Assembly: GCF_001908275.1 (NCBI RefSeq)
Contig: NZ_CP018620.1
Location: 3,534,001-3,598,000 of the forward strand
DNA from: Paenibacillus xylanexedens
Lineage (GTDB): Bacteria > Bacillota > Bacilli > Paenibacillales > Paenibacillaceae
Direction: 5' to 3'
Length of the DNA stretch: 64,000 nucleotides
Under the pieces are notes generated by a model that was given only the letters and a program-made list of their open reading frames with translations, did not search any database and was not told where the DNA came from. Made by a program: the position numbers and the translations under genes. Within the stretch, counting starts at the first letter, position 1. Every line of letters starts with the position of its first letter. This document shows, in pieces, positions 1-9,278 of the stretch.

Positions 1-1781
1 CTGCCTTCCATATACGTACTTTCCATTTCAACACCATAAGATGGTCCAAAATAGAGTCGAATCCGGTGATGTACATTGAGCAGACCGAATCCGCCTTCCT
101 GCTCGTCATCTTGGGGTGAACGGGAACCGGCCGGCTTCTCCAGCTCTTCACGTAATTGTGCCAATCGATCCGCAGACATGCCAATTCCGTTGTCCTGTAC
201 GGTGAGAATGATGCTATTGTCCTCTACATATCCGTGTATGGATATCAGCCCTTGACCGCGTTTGTTCTTGATCCCATGATAGAGCGCGTTTTCAATCAGG
301 GGCTGCAGCGTCATTTTCAAAATGGGATAATCCTGAAGCTCACGATCAACGCTGATCTCGTAGGTGAGAATATCGTGGTACCTCATCTGTTGAATAACCA
401 AGTAACTCCGCGCATGTTCAAGCTCGGTTTGAATGGATACCCAGTCGAATCCTTTATTCAGACTCAAACGAAAGAACTTCGAGAGGGCCTGCACAAGTTT
501 GATTACATTTTCTTTTTTCTCTGCTTCAGCCATCCATAGGATGGATTCCAACGTGTTATACAGGAAATGAGGGTTGATCTGAGCTTGCAGCGTACGTAGT
601 TCAGCTATTTTCACCTGTTCATTCTCTCGAATGCTCTTTTCGATTAGCATTTTGAGCTTATCCAGCATCACATTGAAACTTTTGCCCAGATCAGCAATTT
701 CGTCCGAGCCGTGTGGTGTGACTTTGGCTTCCAAGTAACCGTTTGCAGCTTTACGCATCTTGTTCATCAGGATCCGGATGGGAAGAATCAGTCGATTATT
801 CAGGAAAAAATATAACGATATCGCAAAGAAAGCACTTAACAAAACGGTAATGATGATCAATTGGCGAATGCTATTGGCCTCTGCAATGATTTCCTGATAA
901 GGAGCTACCCCGATCATTTTCCATCCGGTCTGTTTTGAGGTGCTGTATACAACAAACTGGGGCTTGGATCCTGCAGACAGGATAAAGCTGTCGTGCTGTA
1001 GATGTAAAGGGACCGATCGGATCTGATCCATCATGGTTATGGATGCCGGGGTGGCATCCGGCATGAAAAGTGTATTTCCGTATTGATCACTAATATAGAA
1101 AAAACCGGAATCCTTAATAGGGGTATTCGTCAAAAAATCATCAATGAACGAATCATTCAAATCAATTACTATGAACCCGATGACCTCATGTGTAATCCGC
1201 TCTTTGACCGTAGTTATAATTGAAAGCGCATTCTGTTTAGGGTAAGCAAACCCATCCAGCCTGTTATATTCGGCATAGGCTGCAGAATGAGGGATGCGCA
1301 GAATGGCATCCGGATACTGCATCAGATACTTGAAGTACGGGTTACGCAGCGGATTTCGTTCCAGCTTGAACACGCCTTTTCGTTCACTTATGCCTTTTCC
1401 ATAGAAATTCACGAACGAGATATTAAGTACCTTGTCATACTTGTAGGTTTCCCGATAAAGATTGTATGTCTGAAGGATGGCTTTGGCTTCCGGGTAGGAC
1501 TCCGATTGAGAATACAGGTATTGAAGCACTTGCGGGTTCTTGCCCAGTTCGAGCAGCCGTTCCGTATCCTCAAACAAGATGTCAATGTTCCTGGCAAGCT
1601 GGTCGGCAACCAGCTGTGTCGAGGCCTTGTTATGATTGGATACGACCGTATAGGATTTGTGGTAAGAAATCAATCCAACCACGATCAGTGGTACTGAACT
1701 GAGGATGATAAACATGCTGAGTAATTTAAGCCTGAGGCTTGAAGCAATCCATTGAATGAGTTTCAACGTATTCCACTCCAT
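1..1781 (-). CDS. YesM-type sensor histidine kinase, C-terminus cut by window edge
   Basis: Membrane sensor kinase of the YesM/LytS-like class, which phosphorylates a partner AraC-type response regulator (expected beyond the left edge). The reading frame is open from the window edge to an ATG at 1781. It shows an N-terminal membrane helix (about residues 17-37), an extracytoplasmic sensor region, a second helix, a HAMP-like linker, the His-kinase motif NPHFLYNTLES and the ATPase motifs LIENALYHG and DNGIGM. The ATG at 1781 has no Shine-Dalgarno sequence. A TTG at 1766 has GGAG nine bases upstream and is an attractive alternative start. It is divergent from the ytfQ-like transporter operon, so it very likely senses the same sugar and activates that operon. 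Confidence 0.93.
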   Translation of the reverse strand, partial: MEWNTLKLIQWIASSLRLKLLSMFIILSSVPLIVVGLISYHKSYTVVSNHNKASTQLVADQLARNIDILFEDTERLLELGKNPQVLQYLYSQSESYPEAKAILQTYNLYRETYKYDKVLNISFVNFYGKGISERKGVFKLERNPLRNPYFKYLMQYPDAILRIPHSAAYAEYNRLDGFAYPKQNALSIITTVKERITHEVIGFIVIDLNDSFIDDFLTNTPIKDSGFFYISDQYGNTLFMPDATPASITMMDQIRSVPLHLQHDSFILSAGSKPQFVVYSTSKQTGWKMIGVAPYQEIIAEANSIRQLIIITVLLSAFFAISLYFFLNNRLILPIRILMNKMRKAANGYLEAKVTPHGSDEIADLGKSFNVMLDKLKMLIEKSIRENEQVKIAELRTLQAQINPHFLYNTLESILWMAEAEKKENVIKLVQALSKFFRLSLNKGFDWVSIQTELEHARSYLVIQQMRYHDILTYEISVDRELQDYPILKMTLQPLIENALYHGIKNKRGQGLISIHGYVEDNSIILTVQDNGIGMSADRLAQLREELEKPAGSRSPQDDEQEGGFGLLNVHHRIRLYFGPSYGVEMESTYMEG

Positions 1782-1948
1782 CTGAAGGGATCAAAAATGT
1801 ATCATTAGTATAACATGATTTTCTAATATGTAAGAGAATCGCTAAATACTACACAATTAAACAAAGAAATTACACTTTCTAAACTCCATTTTTTGAAATT
1901 ACTAAATTATTACATAAATAAAGTATGAGACTCCATATAAGCTCGGAA

Positions 1949-1979
1949 TGAAAGCGTTCTATAATGTGGTCACACCACA
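1949..1979 (+). promoter_or_regulatory. cre-like box, -10 element and palindromic operator upstream of ytfQ
   Basis: TGAAAGCGTTCTAT at 1949-1962 matches 12 of 14 positions of the CcpA cre consensus. It overlaps a TATAAT at 1960-1965. An almost perfect palindrome, TGTGGT-CAC-ACCACA, covers 1965-1979. No good -35 box lies 17 bases upstream of the TATAAT, which fits an activator-dependent promoter (the partner of the divergent kinase) that CcpA can block. Assignment is by eye. Confidence 0.5.
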
Positions 1980-2009
1980 AGGTGAAACGAAAAAAGGGAG
2001 GATCACAAC

Positions 2010-3032
2010 ATGCGAACCAAAAAAAAGTGGGGACTTGCCATAACATTGGCTATGGTGATGCTGGTCAGCACGGCATGTAGCAGTACCAATGGAGGAGCAG
2101 GCTCCGATAATGAAACTTCAACGAGTGGGAATGGCAGTACACCTGCCAGCGCCAAAACAATTACGCTTGGTTTTTCGCAGGTTGGTGCGGAGAGTGGCTG
2201 GCGTTCGGCGAATACCAAGTCGATTCAGGATTCAGCCAAAGAAGCGGGTTATGATTTGAAATTCTCCGATGCGCAGCAGAAGCAGGAAAATCAAATTAAA
2301 GCTTTGCGATCCTTCATACAACAGAAGGTGACGGTGATTGCTTTTTCCCCTGTTGTAGAATCCGGTTGGGATACCGTATTGAAGGAAGCGAAGGATGCAG
2401 GCATTCCCGTGATTTTGACGGACCGTGCTGTGGATTCGCCGGATAAAACCCTCTACAAAACCTTTATTGGCTCCGACTTTGTAGAAGAAGGACGCAAAGC
2501 AGGTCAGTGGCTTAGTGACCAATACAAGGACACACAAGACGAGATCAACATTGTTGAGCTGCAGGGTACAACAGGCTCCGCACCAGCGAATGACCGTCAA
2601 GAGGGCTTTATGGAATTGATTGCTCCCAATTCGAAGCTTAAAGTGATTGCATCACAATCAGGTGACTTTACACGTGCCAAAGGCAAAGAAGTCATGCAAG
2701 CTTTCCTCAAAGCACATAAAAAAATAGATGTTCTCTATGCACATAATGACGATATGGCGCTTGGTGCAATTCAGGCCATTGAAGCGGCAGGATTGAAACC
2801 AGGCGTAGATATTACCATTATCTCTGTGGATGCCGTGAAGGATGGGATGCAGGCTGCTGCTGATGGCAAAATCAACTTTATCGTTGAATGTAATCCGTTG
2901 TTAGGACCTCAATTAATGGAAGCGGTTCAATCGGTAGTGGACGGGAAAGACATCGAACCCCGAATCGTTACGGATGAGACGACCTTCACATCGGAGCAAG
3001 CCAAAGAAGCATTGCCAACACGCGAATATTAA
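2010..3032 (+). CDS. ytfQ: Sugar ABC transporter substrate-binding lipoprotein, YtfQ-like
   Basis: Binding protein for a monosaccharide (galactofuranose in the E. coli YtfQ family), anchored outside the membrane. It has a lipoprotein signal (basic N-terminus, hydrophobic stretch, Cys near residue 23 in VSTAC), a low-complexity Ser/Gly/Thr linker, then a Peripla_BP_4 fold. Characteristic YtfQ strings are visible: FSQVGAESGWR, QQKQENQIKALRSF, PVVESGW and QSGDFTRAKGKEVM. The start ATG follows GGGAGG. It is the first gene of the transporter operon and is followed by an intergenic hairpin before the ATPase gene. Substrate is inferred from family likeness only. Confidence 0.93.
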   Translation: MRTKKKWGLAITLAMVMLVSTACSSTNGGAGSDNETSTSGNGSTPASAKTITLGFSQVGAESGWRSANTKSIQDSAKEAGYDLKFSDAQQKQENQIKALRSFIQQKVTVIAFSPVVESGWDTVLKEAKDAGIPVILTDRAVDSPDKTLYKTFIGSDFVEEGRKAGQWLSDQYKDTQDEINIVELQGTTGSAPANDRQEGFMELIAPNSKLKVIASQSGDFTRAKGKEVMQAFLKAHKKIDVLYAHNDDMALGAIQAIEAAGLKPGVDITIISVDAVKDGMQAAADGKINFIVECNPLLGPQLMEAVQSVVDGKDIEPRIVTDETTFTSEQAKEALPTREY

Positions 3033-3053
3033 AAGCAGATTCGTATAACACCG

Positions 3054-3095
3054 AAAAGTCATTTTTCGACCAGGCTGTCGCTAAATGACTTTTTT
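3054..3095 (+). terminator. Hairpin with T-run between ytfQ and ytfR
   Basis: AAAAGTCATTT at 3054-3064 pairs with AAATGACTTTTTT at 3083-3095. It lies inside an operon whose downstream genes lack an obvious promoter. It is therefore probably a partial terminator or an mRNA-stabilising stem that makes the binding protein more abundant than the membrane parts. Confidence 0.7.
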
Positions 3096-3117
3096 CCATA
3101 ACAAAGGAGAGGGTTAT

Positions 3118-4629
3118 ATGGCCGAGCAAGCACCCATTTTGCAAATGACAGGCATCACCAAACAATTTCCCGGGGTTAAAGCGCTATCCAGCGTCAGCTT
3201 TCGCTTGTTTCCGGGCGAAATTCATGCCTTGATGGGTGAGAACGGAGCGGGGAAGTCGACGCTTATTAAAGTTCTGACCGGCGTTTATTCCATTGACGAA
3301 GGAACGGTAACGATGGATAACCGTGAACTCTCGATCTCCGGTCCGCTTGAAGCGCAAAAGGCGGGAATCAGTACCGTTTATCAAGAGGTCAATCTTTGTC
3401 CGAACTTAACGGTTGCTGAGAATATTTTCATCGGTCGGGAGCCGATACGATTTGGCAAAATCAATTGGAAGCAAATGAACAAAGATGCGGAGAACCTTCT
3501 GCGAGACAGATTACATCTGTCCATCGACGTTAAGGCTCCTTTACAGACCTATTCGGTCGCGATGCAACAACTGATTGCAATTGCCAGAGCACTCAGCATC
3601 TCGGCAAAAGTGCTCATATTGGATGAACCCACATCCAGTCTGGACAAAAACGAGGTTCAGCAACTGTTTCGTATTATGCACAAATTAAAGAGTGAAGGTC
3701 TCGCAATTCTTTTTGTCACTCATTTTCTTGATCAGGTATACGAAATGTCGGATCGTCTAACGGTGCTCCGTAACGGGGAATTGGAAGGAGAGTACATAGC
3801 CGCAGAACTTCCACGCATGGAACTGGTGCTCAAGATGATCGGCAAGGAGCTTGAGGTGCTTGAGGAGCTTCCGAAGGAAGCGGATGCTGCCCAGGCGGAG
3901 TCGGGAGAACTGTTAATTACCGCTAAGGCACTTGGGCGCAAAGGAGCAATTGAGCCTTTTGATCTGGACATTCGCAAGGGAGAAGTCGTGGGCTTGGCTG
4001 GGTTATTGGGGTCTGGTCGTACCGAGATCGCTCGCCTTTTCTTTGGTGCAGATCGTTCAGATGTAGGCAAGCTGCTCGTTGTAGATACAGGAAGTACGGT
4101 CAAGTCGCCGCGTCATGCAATTGATCAGAATATTGCTTTTTGCTCTGAGAACCGTAAAACCGAAGGCATAATCGATGATTTGACCATTCGGGAGAACATT
4201 ATTCTGGCTTTACAAGCGACACGAGGTTGGTCCAAACCAATCTCACGCAAGAAACAGGATGAGATCGCCGAAAAGTACATCAACCTGTTAAATATCCATC
4301 CGAAAAACCCGGAGCATTTAATTAAAAATCTGAGCGGCGGTAATCAGCAAAAGGTGTTGCTTGCACGGTGGCTGCTGATGAACCCCGATCTGTTGATTCT
4401 CGATGAACCTACGCGTGGAATTGATATCGGTGCCAAGACTGAGATACAGAAGCTGGTGCTCTCTCTATCGAAGCAGGGCATGGCCGTGCTGTTCATTTCG
4501 TCCGAGCTGGAAGAAGTGATTCGTGTCAGCCACCGGATTGCCGTAATCCGGGACCGCAAAAAAGTGCAAGAACTTAGCGGGGATCAGATCCATCAACAGC
4601 AAATCATGAAAGCTATGGCAGGAGGTTAA
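3118..4629 (+). CDS. ytfR: Sugar ABC transporter ATP-binding protein, YtfR-like
   Basis: Energy-coupling subunit with two fused ATPase domains (503 residues, normal for the RbsA/YtfR class). Walker A GENGAGKST is at residues 40-48. The N-terminal Walker B reads LILDEPTSSLD. The second half has a degenerate P-loop (GLLGSGRTE) but an intact signature LSGGNQQK and Walker B LLILDEPTRGID. The frame is open further upstream, but the ATG at 3118 follows AAAGGAGAGG, and the upstream extension would run through the terminator-like hairpin, so I use 3118. It lies 4 bases before the permease gene. Confidence 0.95.
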   Translation: MAEQAPILQMTGITKQFPGVKALSSVSFRLFPGEIHALMGENGAGKSTLIKVLTGVYSIDEGTVTMDNRELSISGPLEAQKAGISTVYQEVNLCPNLTVAENIFIGREPIRFGKINWKQMNKDAENLLRDRLHLSIDVKAPLQTYSVAMQQLIAIARALSISAKVLILDEPTSSLDKNEVQQLFRIMHKLKSEGLAILFVTHFLDQVYEMSDRLTVLRNGELEGEYIAAELPRMELVLKMIGKELEVLEELPKEADAAQAESGELLITAKALGRKGAIEPFDLDIRKGEVVGLAGLLGSGRTEIARLFFGADRSDVGKLLVVDTGSTVKSPRHAIDQNIAFCSENRKTEGIIDDLTIRENIILALQATRGWSKPISRKKQDEIAEKYINLLNIHPKNPEHLIKNLSGGNQQKVLLARWLLMNPDLLILDEPTRGIDIGAKTEIQKLVLSLSKQGMAVLFISSELEEVIRVSHRIAVIRDRKKVQELSGDQIHQQQIMKAMAGG

Positions 4630-4633
4630 AGAG

Positions 4634-5677
4634 ATGGCGGGCAAGATGCGTAAACATCATTTGTTTTGGCCGTTATGTATGCTTGGTTTACTTTTAATCT
4701 TTAATTTGCTGTACTCTCCGGATTTCTTCTCCCTCGTCATGCGTGAAGGGAATCTGTATGGCAGCTTGATTGATATTCTCAATTTTGGAGCGCCCTTAAT
4801 TCTGGTATCGATCGGTATGACACTGGTGATTGCGACCGGAGGTATCGATTTGTCCGTGGGCTCCATTGTAGCGATCTCCGGTGCCGTGGCTTGTATGAGC
4901 ATCAGCAGAGGAGTGGATCAGAATTCGCTCGGGCTTATGTTGGGCGCACTTGGATTATCTATAGGTCTCTCACTGATCTTGGGCATATGGAATGGGGCAC
5001 TGGTTTCGGTTGCCCGAATCCAACCCATTATTGCAACGCTTATTCTGATGGTAGCTGGACGTGGGATTGCGCAATTGATTACGAGTGGACAGATTATTAC
5101 TGTATCCAACGCAAACTATGCCTATATCGGGGCAGGTTCGCTTGCAGCATTGCCTTTTTCCATCTTCATCGTATTAACTGTGCTGCTTGTTGCCTCACTG
5201 TTGACGAGAAAAACGGCACTGGGACTGTTTATTGAATCGGTCGGAAGTAACGCAAACGCGAGCCAACTGGCAGGTATTCGTTCAAAAACGGTTATTCTCA
5301 CGGTATATGTCTTCTGTGGTCTGTGTGCCGGCATTGCCGGGCTTATTCTCAGCTCGAATGTATCTAGTGCGGATGGAAACAACGCGGGTCTTTGGTATGA
5401 ACTTGATGCCATTCTTGCTGTAGTCATCGGGGGTACTTCGCTCAATGGTGGTCGTTTCTATCTAATGGGTACCGTCGTTGGAGCACTCATTATCCAAACC
5501 TTAACAACGACGATCTATATGATTGGAGTCCCGCCAGAAGTTACGTTGGTTGTCAAAGCCTTTGTTGTACTGGCCGTATGTTTGATTCAATCCGATTCAT
5601 TCCGCAATTCCATGGTGATCCGTTGGAAAAAACGGAAGTTTCCAGCCGAACAGGGGGTTAACCGCCATGTTTCTTAA
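4634..5677 (+). CDS. ytfT: Sugar ABC transporter permease, YtfT-like
   Basis: Membrane subunit of the BPD_transp_2 (RbsC-like) family, 347 residues with about nine or ten hydrophobic segments. The family loop motif GGIDLSVGS is present, as is the later VVIGGTSLNGG motif. The ribosome-binding site overlaps the stop codon of the ATPase gene, indicating translational coupling. It forms a heterodimeric channel with the next gene, matching the YtfT/YjfF pairing in the E. coli operon. Confidence 0.94.
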   Translation: MAGKMRKHHLFWPLCMLGLLLIFNLLYSPDFFSLVMREGNLYGSLIDILNFGAPLILVSIGMTLVIATGGIDLSVGSIVAISGAVACMSISRGVDQNSLGLMLGALGLSIGLSLILGIWNGALVSVARIQPIIATLILMVAGRGIAQLITSGQIITVSNANYAYIGAGSLAALPFSIFIVLTVLLVASLLTRKTALGLFIESVGSNANASQLAGIRSKTVILTVYVFCGLCAGIAGLILSSNVSSADGNNAGLWYELDAILAVVIGGTSLNGGRFYLMGTVVGALIIQTLTTTIYMIGVPPEVTLVVKAFVVLAVCLIQSDSFRNSMVIRWKKRKFPAEQGVNRHVS

Positions 5678-6641
5678 TCGTAAGTATCTCCCGGTCTTTG
5701 TCACCTTCGGCTTGCTGGCCGTGATGTTTGCCATAGGCTCTTTCCGGTATACGGGGTTCTTTTCCACACAGGTACTACTTAATCTTCTAATTGATAACGC
5801 ATTTCTGATTATCACGGCGATTGGCATGACTTTTGTGATTGTATCAGGAGGAATTGACCTTTCGGTTGGTTCTGTCATTGCGCTGACGACCATCATTAGC
5901 GCAAGTCTGGTCGAGAAGCAAGGGTGGTCGCCTGCCATCGTTATACCTATGGTGCTTGTCATGGGTGCGTTATTTGGCACAGTCATGGGGGCGATCATCC
6001 ACTATTTTAAAATTCAGCCCTTCATCGTAACACTGGCAGGCATGTTTTTGGCGCGGGGGTTGTGTTATGTCATCAGTCTCGACACCATTACCATTACGAA
6101 TCCATTTTACACACAGGTTGCGCAGGCGAAAATCTCCTTGCCAGGGGGCAGCTTTGTCTCCATTAATGTGATTATTGCACTGGTTATTGTACTGCTCGCG
6201 ATCTTCCTGGCACATTACACCCGGTTTGGGCGCAACGTTTACGCCATCGGCGGAAGCGAGCAATCCGCGCTGCTCATGGGACTGCCGGTTGCACGTACCA
6301 AAATCCTGGTGTACACGTTCAGCGGTTTGTGCTCCGCGCTTGCCGGTGTTGTCTTTACCTTCTATATGTTATCCGGTTATGGATTACACGCCATGGGTCT
6401 TGAACTCGATACCATCGCGGCTGTTGTGATAGGAGGCACCTTGTTAACAGGTGGTGTAGGGTATGTGGCGGGAACCTTTATTGGTGTATTGATCCAGGGG
6501 GCTATCCAAACTATAATTAGCTTCGAAGGTACGCTCAGCTCATGGTGGACCAAGATTGTGATTGGTCTGATGCTGTTTGTTTTTATTTTGTTCCAGCGAC
6601 TTCTTAGCGGGCGGCGAGTATCCTCGAAATCACTGCATTAA
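5667..6641 (+). CDS. yjfF: Sugar ABC transporter permease, YjfF-like
   Basis: Second membrane subunit of the same importer (324 residues, BPD_transp_2). It overlaps the end of the ytfT-like gene by 11 bases, so translation is coupled. Motifs close to E. coli YjfF are visible: DNAFLIITAIGMTFV, GGIDLSVGS, VVIGGTLLTGGVG and GTLSSWWTKI near the C-terminus. Two distinct permeases rather than one duplicated permease is a hallmark of the Ytf/Yjf subtype. Confidence 0.94.
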   Translation: MFLNRKYLPVFVTFGLLAVMFAIGSFRYTGFFSTQVLLNLLIDNAFLIITAIGMTFVIVSGGIDLSVGSVIALTTIISASLVEKQGWSPAIVIPMVLVMGALFGTVMGAIIHYFKIQPFIVTLAGMFLARGLCYVISLDTITITNPFYTQVAQAKISLPGGSFVSINVIIALVIVLLAIFLAHYTRFGRNVYAIGGSEQSALLMGLPVARTKILVYTFSGLCSALAGVVFTFYMLSGYGLHAMGLELDTIAAVVIGGTLLTGGVGYVAGTFIGVLIQGAIQTIISFEGTLSSWWTKIVIGLMLFVFILFQRLLSGRRVSSKSLH

Positions 6642-6749
6642 GTTGATCGAATGAAATGATATTGAACACGGATACCGAAACAATGATATAACAATATGCG
6701 CTCTGCATTGGTGAATGCTGAGCGTAACATGGAGATGGGGGATGCGTGA

Positions 6750-7802
6750 GTGAAAAGACATGTGAACTGGTTGTGTTTGTTCATTCTACTGCTGCTTGTC
6801 GGCTGCACAACCCCTGAGTCTGAATCTGTTCCTCCTCCCATCTCGTCTAACAACTTAGAAACTCTTCCCTCCGTTGAGGAATGGATGGAATCAGCGGTAG
6901 CAAGGGATACCTCAACGAAACCGATTGTCTTGGGTTTTTCACAACTGGGCAGAGAGAGTGCCTGGCGTCTGGCAAACTCCACGTCTATTCGGAATGCTGC
7001 GGCTGAATCGGGAATATCCCTTGTAATAAAAAATGCAGAACAGTCTCAGACGAAACAGTTCGAGGCTGTTCGGTCGTTCATCAGGCAAAAGGTGGATGTC
7101 ATTGCCATTGCACCGGTCGTGGAATCGGGCTGGGATGGTATTCTTCAGGAGGCCAGGGATGCAGGTATACCTGTTATCATCGTAGACCGGTCAGTTGATG
7201 TCAAAGACACTTCACTTTTTGTGACAACGATTGGATCGGACTTTTATGAGGAAGGTGTGAAGGCCGGGAAGTACATTCAGGATCGGATGCGTAATCAACC
7301 GGGTTTGATACGGATTGCCGAACTGCAAGGCACGAGTGGTTCTACACCCTCTATCCAGCGTGGTGAGGGCTTTAGAAGCATTTTCGACACCAGAGCAGAT
7401 ATCATCTTCTCACAAAGTGCTCCTGCCGATTTTACGGAGGACAATGGCAAACAAGTGATGAAAGAATTCCTTCAGGTCCCGGAAGACAAACGGCCGCAGG
7501 TTCTTTTTGCCCATAATGATGAAATGGCTTTTGGCGCCATACAAGCGATAGAAGAAGTTGGACTGAAGCCGGGAGAGGACATTATCATTGTCTCTGTGGA
7601 CGGTTCCCGCAAAGCACTTGAAATTCTGGCGAGTGGGAAAATCAACGCTGTGGTGGAATGTAACCCGTTGCTTGGTCCCCAGCTTATGCAGGCTACAAAA
7701 GAAATTATTGCAGGGCGTACACTCCCGAAGCGCATGGTGCCCCCGGAGGACATTTTTACACAGGAGAGTGCTGGACGGGAGATGTACAACAGGCGATTCT
7801 AG
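6750..7802 (+). CDS. Second YtfQ-like sugar-binding lipoprotein
   Basis: Paralogue of the binding protein at the head of this operon (350 residues). It begins with GTG at 6750 preceded by GGGGGAT. It has a clean lipobox (LLLLVGC) and the YtfQ-type strings FSQLGRESAWR, VVESGWDGIL, AELQGTSGS and AHNDEMAFGAIQAIEEVGLKPG. It is more diverged in the region after the lipobox. As a second binding lipoprotein on one importer it may widen substrate range, or serve as the ligand-binding partner of the divergent sensor kinase. The role is inferred. Confidence 0.92.
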   Translation: MKRHVNWLCLFILLLLVGCTTPESESVPPPISSNNLETLPSVEEWMESAVARDTSTKPIVLGFSQLGRESAWRLANSTSIRNAAAESGISLVIKNAEQSQTKQFEAVRSFIRQKVDVIAIAPVVESGWDGILQEARDAGIPVIIVDRSVDVKDTSLFVTTIGSDFYEEGVKAGKYIQDRMRNQPGLIRIAELQGTSGSTPSIQRGEGFRSIFDTRADIIFSQSAPADFTEDNGKQVMKEFLQVPEDKRPQVLFAHNDEMAFGAIQAIEEVGLKPGEDIIIVSVDGSRKALEILASGKINAVVECNPLLGPQLMQATKEIIAGRTLPKRMVPPEDIFTQESAGREMYNRRF

Positions 7803-7931
7803 AATTTGCGAAAAAATTAGAACATTTTGGATAAAATTCAATTTACTTTAAATAAACTTATCGTTTATACTGAACTCACCTTGAACTAAAGTTCTTTTCT
7901 ATGAGAAAGGACGTAGCGGTTTACATACTTT

Positions 7932-7945
7932 TGAAAGCGCTTTTT
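7932..7945 (+). promoter_or_regulatory. cre-like catabolite-repression box upstream of the CE4 esterase
   Basis: TGAAAGCGCTTTTT, with the palindromic core AAAGCGCTTT, matches 12 of 14 cre positions. It lies about 80 bases before the deacetylase start, where CcpA could block transcription. Confidence 0.6.
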
Positions 7946-8022
7946 TTCGAGGGGGAAAGTTAGATAAAGAGAGGGAGTGTAGAAGGTAGTATGCTGTGAA
8001 TATATTATGAGGAGGTAATTTT

Positions 8023-9087
8023 ATGTTCAAAGTTAAGCTAGCAAAGGCGGTAATATCTCTCGCGCTTTTCGGTACCTTATTTTCTATTCCGGCGGTACCC
8101 GATGCTCGTGCTGCAGATGCAAGTTGTCCGAATGGTTATGTAGGTTTGACGTTTGATGATGGCCCATCTGGAAATACAACAAACATGCTTAACGCGTTGA
8201 AGCAGGCTGGCTTACGGGCAACGATGTTCAATGTTGGACAAAATGCACAAAATAATCAATCTCTGGTTTCTGCACAAGTAGCAGCTGGTATGTGGATTGG
8301 CAATCATTCCTATACACATCCAAACATGACTACATTAAACAGTTCTCAGATGTCGTCAGAGATTACTCGGACACAGCAGACGATCCAGTCTATTACCGGA
8401 AGTTCACCTAAACTGTTCAGACCTCCTTATGGTGCGACAAATGCGACCTTGAAATCCGTTGTGAGCCAAAACGGCCTGAAGGAAATACTGTGGAACGTAG
8501 ATTCCCAAGACTGGAATGGTGCCAGCGCAGCCCAGATTGTAGCAGCAGTGAACACGATGAAAAGTGGTGACGTCATTCTAATGCATGATCAGTACCAGAC
8601 GACACTTCAAGCCATTCCGCAGATTGCACAAAATCTGAAGAATCGCGGCCTTTGCTCCGGTATGATCTCATCAACGACCGGTCGGGCAGTTGCACCCGAT
8701 AGTAGCACTACGAATCCGCCAAGTAACGGAACAAAAGTGGAAGCTGAGAACATGATCAAAGGTGGACAATACACCGGCAATATCAGTTCTCCTTTCAATG
8801 GCGTGGTCCTTTATGCTAACAATGATTTGGTTAAATATACTCAGAATTTTGCAACGAGCACACACAATTTTTCACTTCGTGGAGCTTCAAACAATGCCAA
8901 CATGGCGAGAGTTGATTTGAAGATTGGCGGACAGACGAAGGGAACCTTTTACTTTGGCGGGAGCTCTCCAGCGGTCTATACCCTGAATAATATCAGCCAC
9001 GGAACGGGAAATCAGGTCATTGAGTTGGTTGTAACAGCCGATGACGGTACATGGGATATCTATATTGATTACTTGGAAATACATTAA
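8023..9087 (+). CDS. Secreted CE4 polysaccharide deacetylase with CBM36-like module, probable acetylxylan esterase
   Basis: Secreted enzyme expected to remove acetyl groups from xylan. The Sec signal peptide ends near Ala30 (ARA/AD). The NodB domain shows TFDDGP with Asp45-Asp46, the metal His pair H95 and H99 in NHSYTH, and RPPYGA. A Thr/Ser-rich linker follows near residues 220-238. The C-terminal 115 residues (EAENMIKGGQYTG, THNFSLRGAS, DDGTWDIYIDYLE) resemble CBM36, the calcium-dependent xylan-binding module described in Paenibacillus polymyxa Xyn43A. That module argues for acetylxylan esterase over chitin or peptidoglycan deacetylase. The start ATG follows GAGGAGG. It stands alone between a cre-like box and a terminator. 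Confidence 0.9.
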   Translation: MFKVKLAKAVISLALFGTLFSIPAVPDARAADASCPNGYVGLTFDDGPSGNTTNMLNALKQAGLRATMFNVGQNAQNNQSLVSAQVAAGMWIGNHSYTHPNMTTLNSSQMSSEITRTQQTIQSITGSSPKLFRPPYGATNATLKSVVSQNGLKEILWNVDSQDWNGASAAQIVAAVNTMKSGDVILMHDQYQTTLQAIPQIAQNLKNRGLCSGMISSTTGRAVAPDSSTTNPPSNGTKVEAENMIKGGQYTGNISSPFNGVVLYANNDLVKYTQNFATSTHNFSLRGASNNANMARVDLKIGGQTKGTFYFGGSSPAVYTLNNISHGTGNQVIELVVTADDGTWDIYIDYLEIH

Positions 9088-9122
9088 CAAGCTCAAGGTT
9101 GATTGAAAAAAATACACTTATG

Positions 9123-9168
9123 ATGAAATCCCGTTGGGTTGACCAAATGGGATTTCATTATGTTTTTT
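9123..9168 (+). terminator. Rho-independent terminator after CE4 esterase
   Basis: ATGAAATCCC (9123-9132) pairs with GGGATTTCAT (9149-9158), followed by a T-rich tract to 9168. Confidence 0.85.
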
Positions 9169-9278
9169 GCCATTTTGTAACACAAAAGTGGAAGAAAAAC
9201 ATTTATAATGGATGAAATTGTATATGAGAAGAATTGTTTCTATTGAAAAATTTCATTGAATGGGAGCGAAAGGATCAA

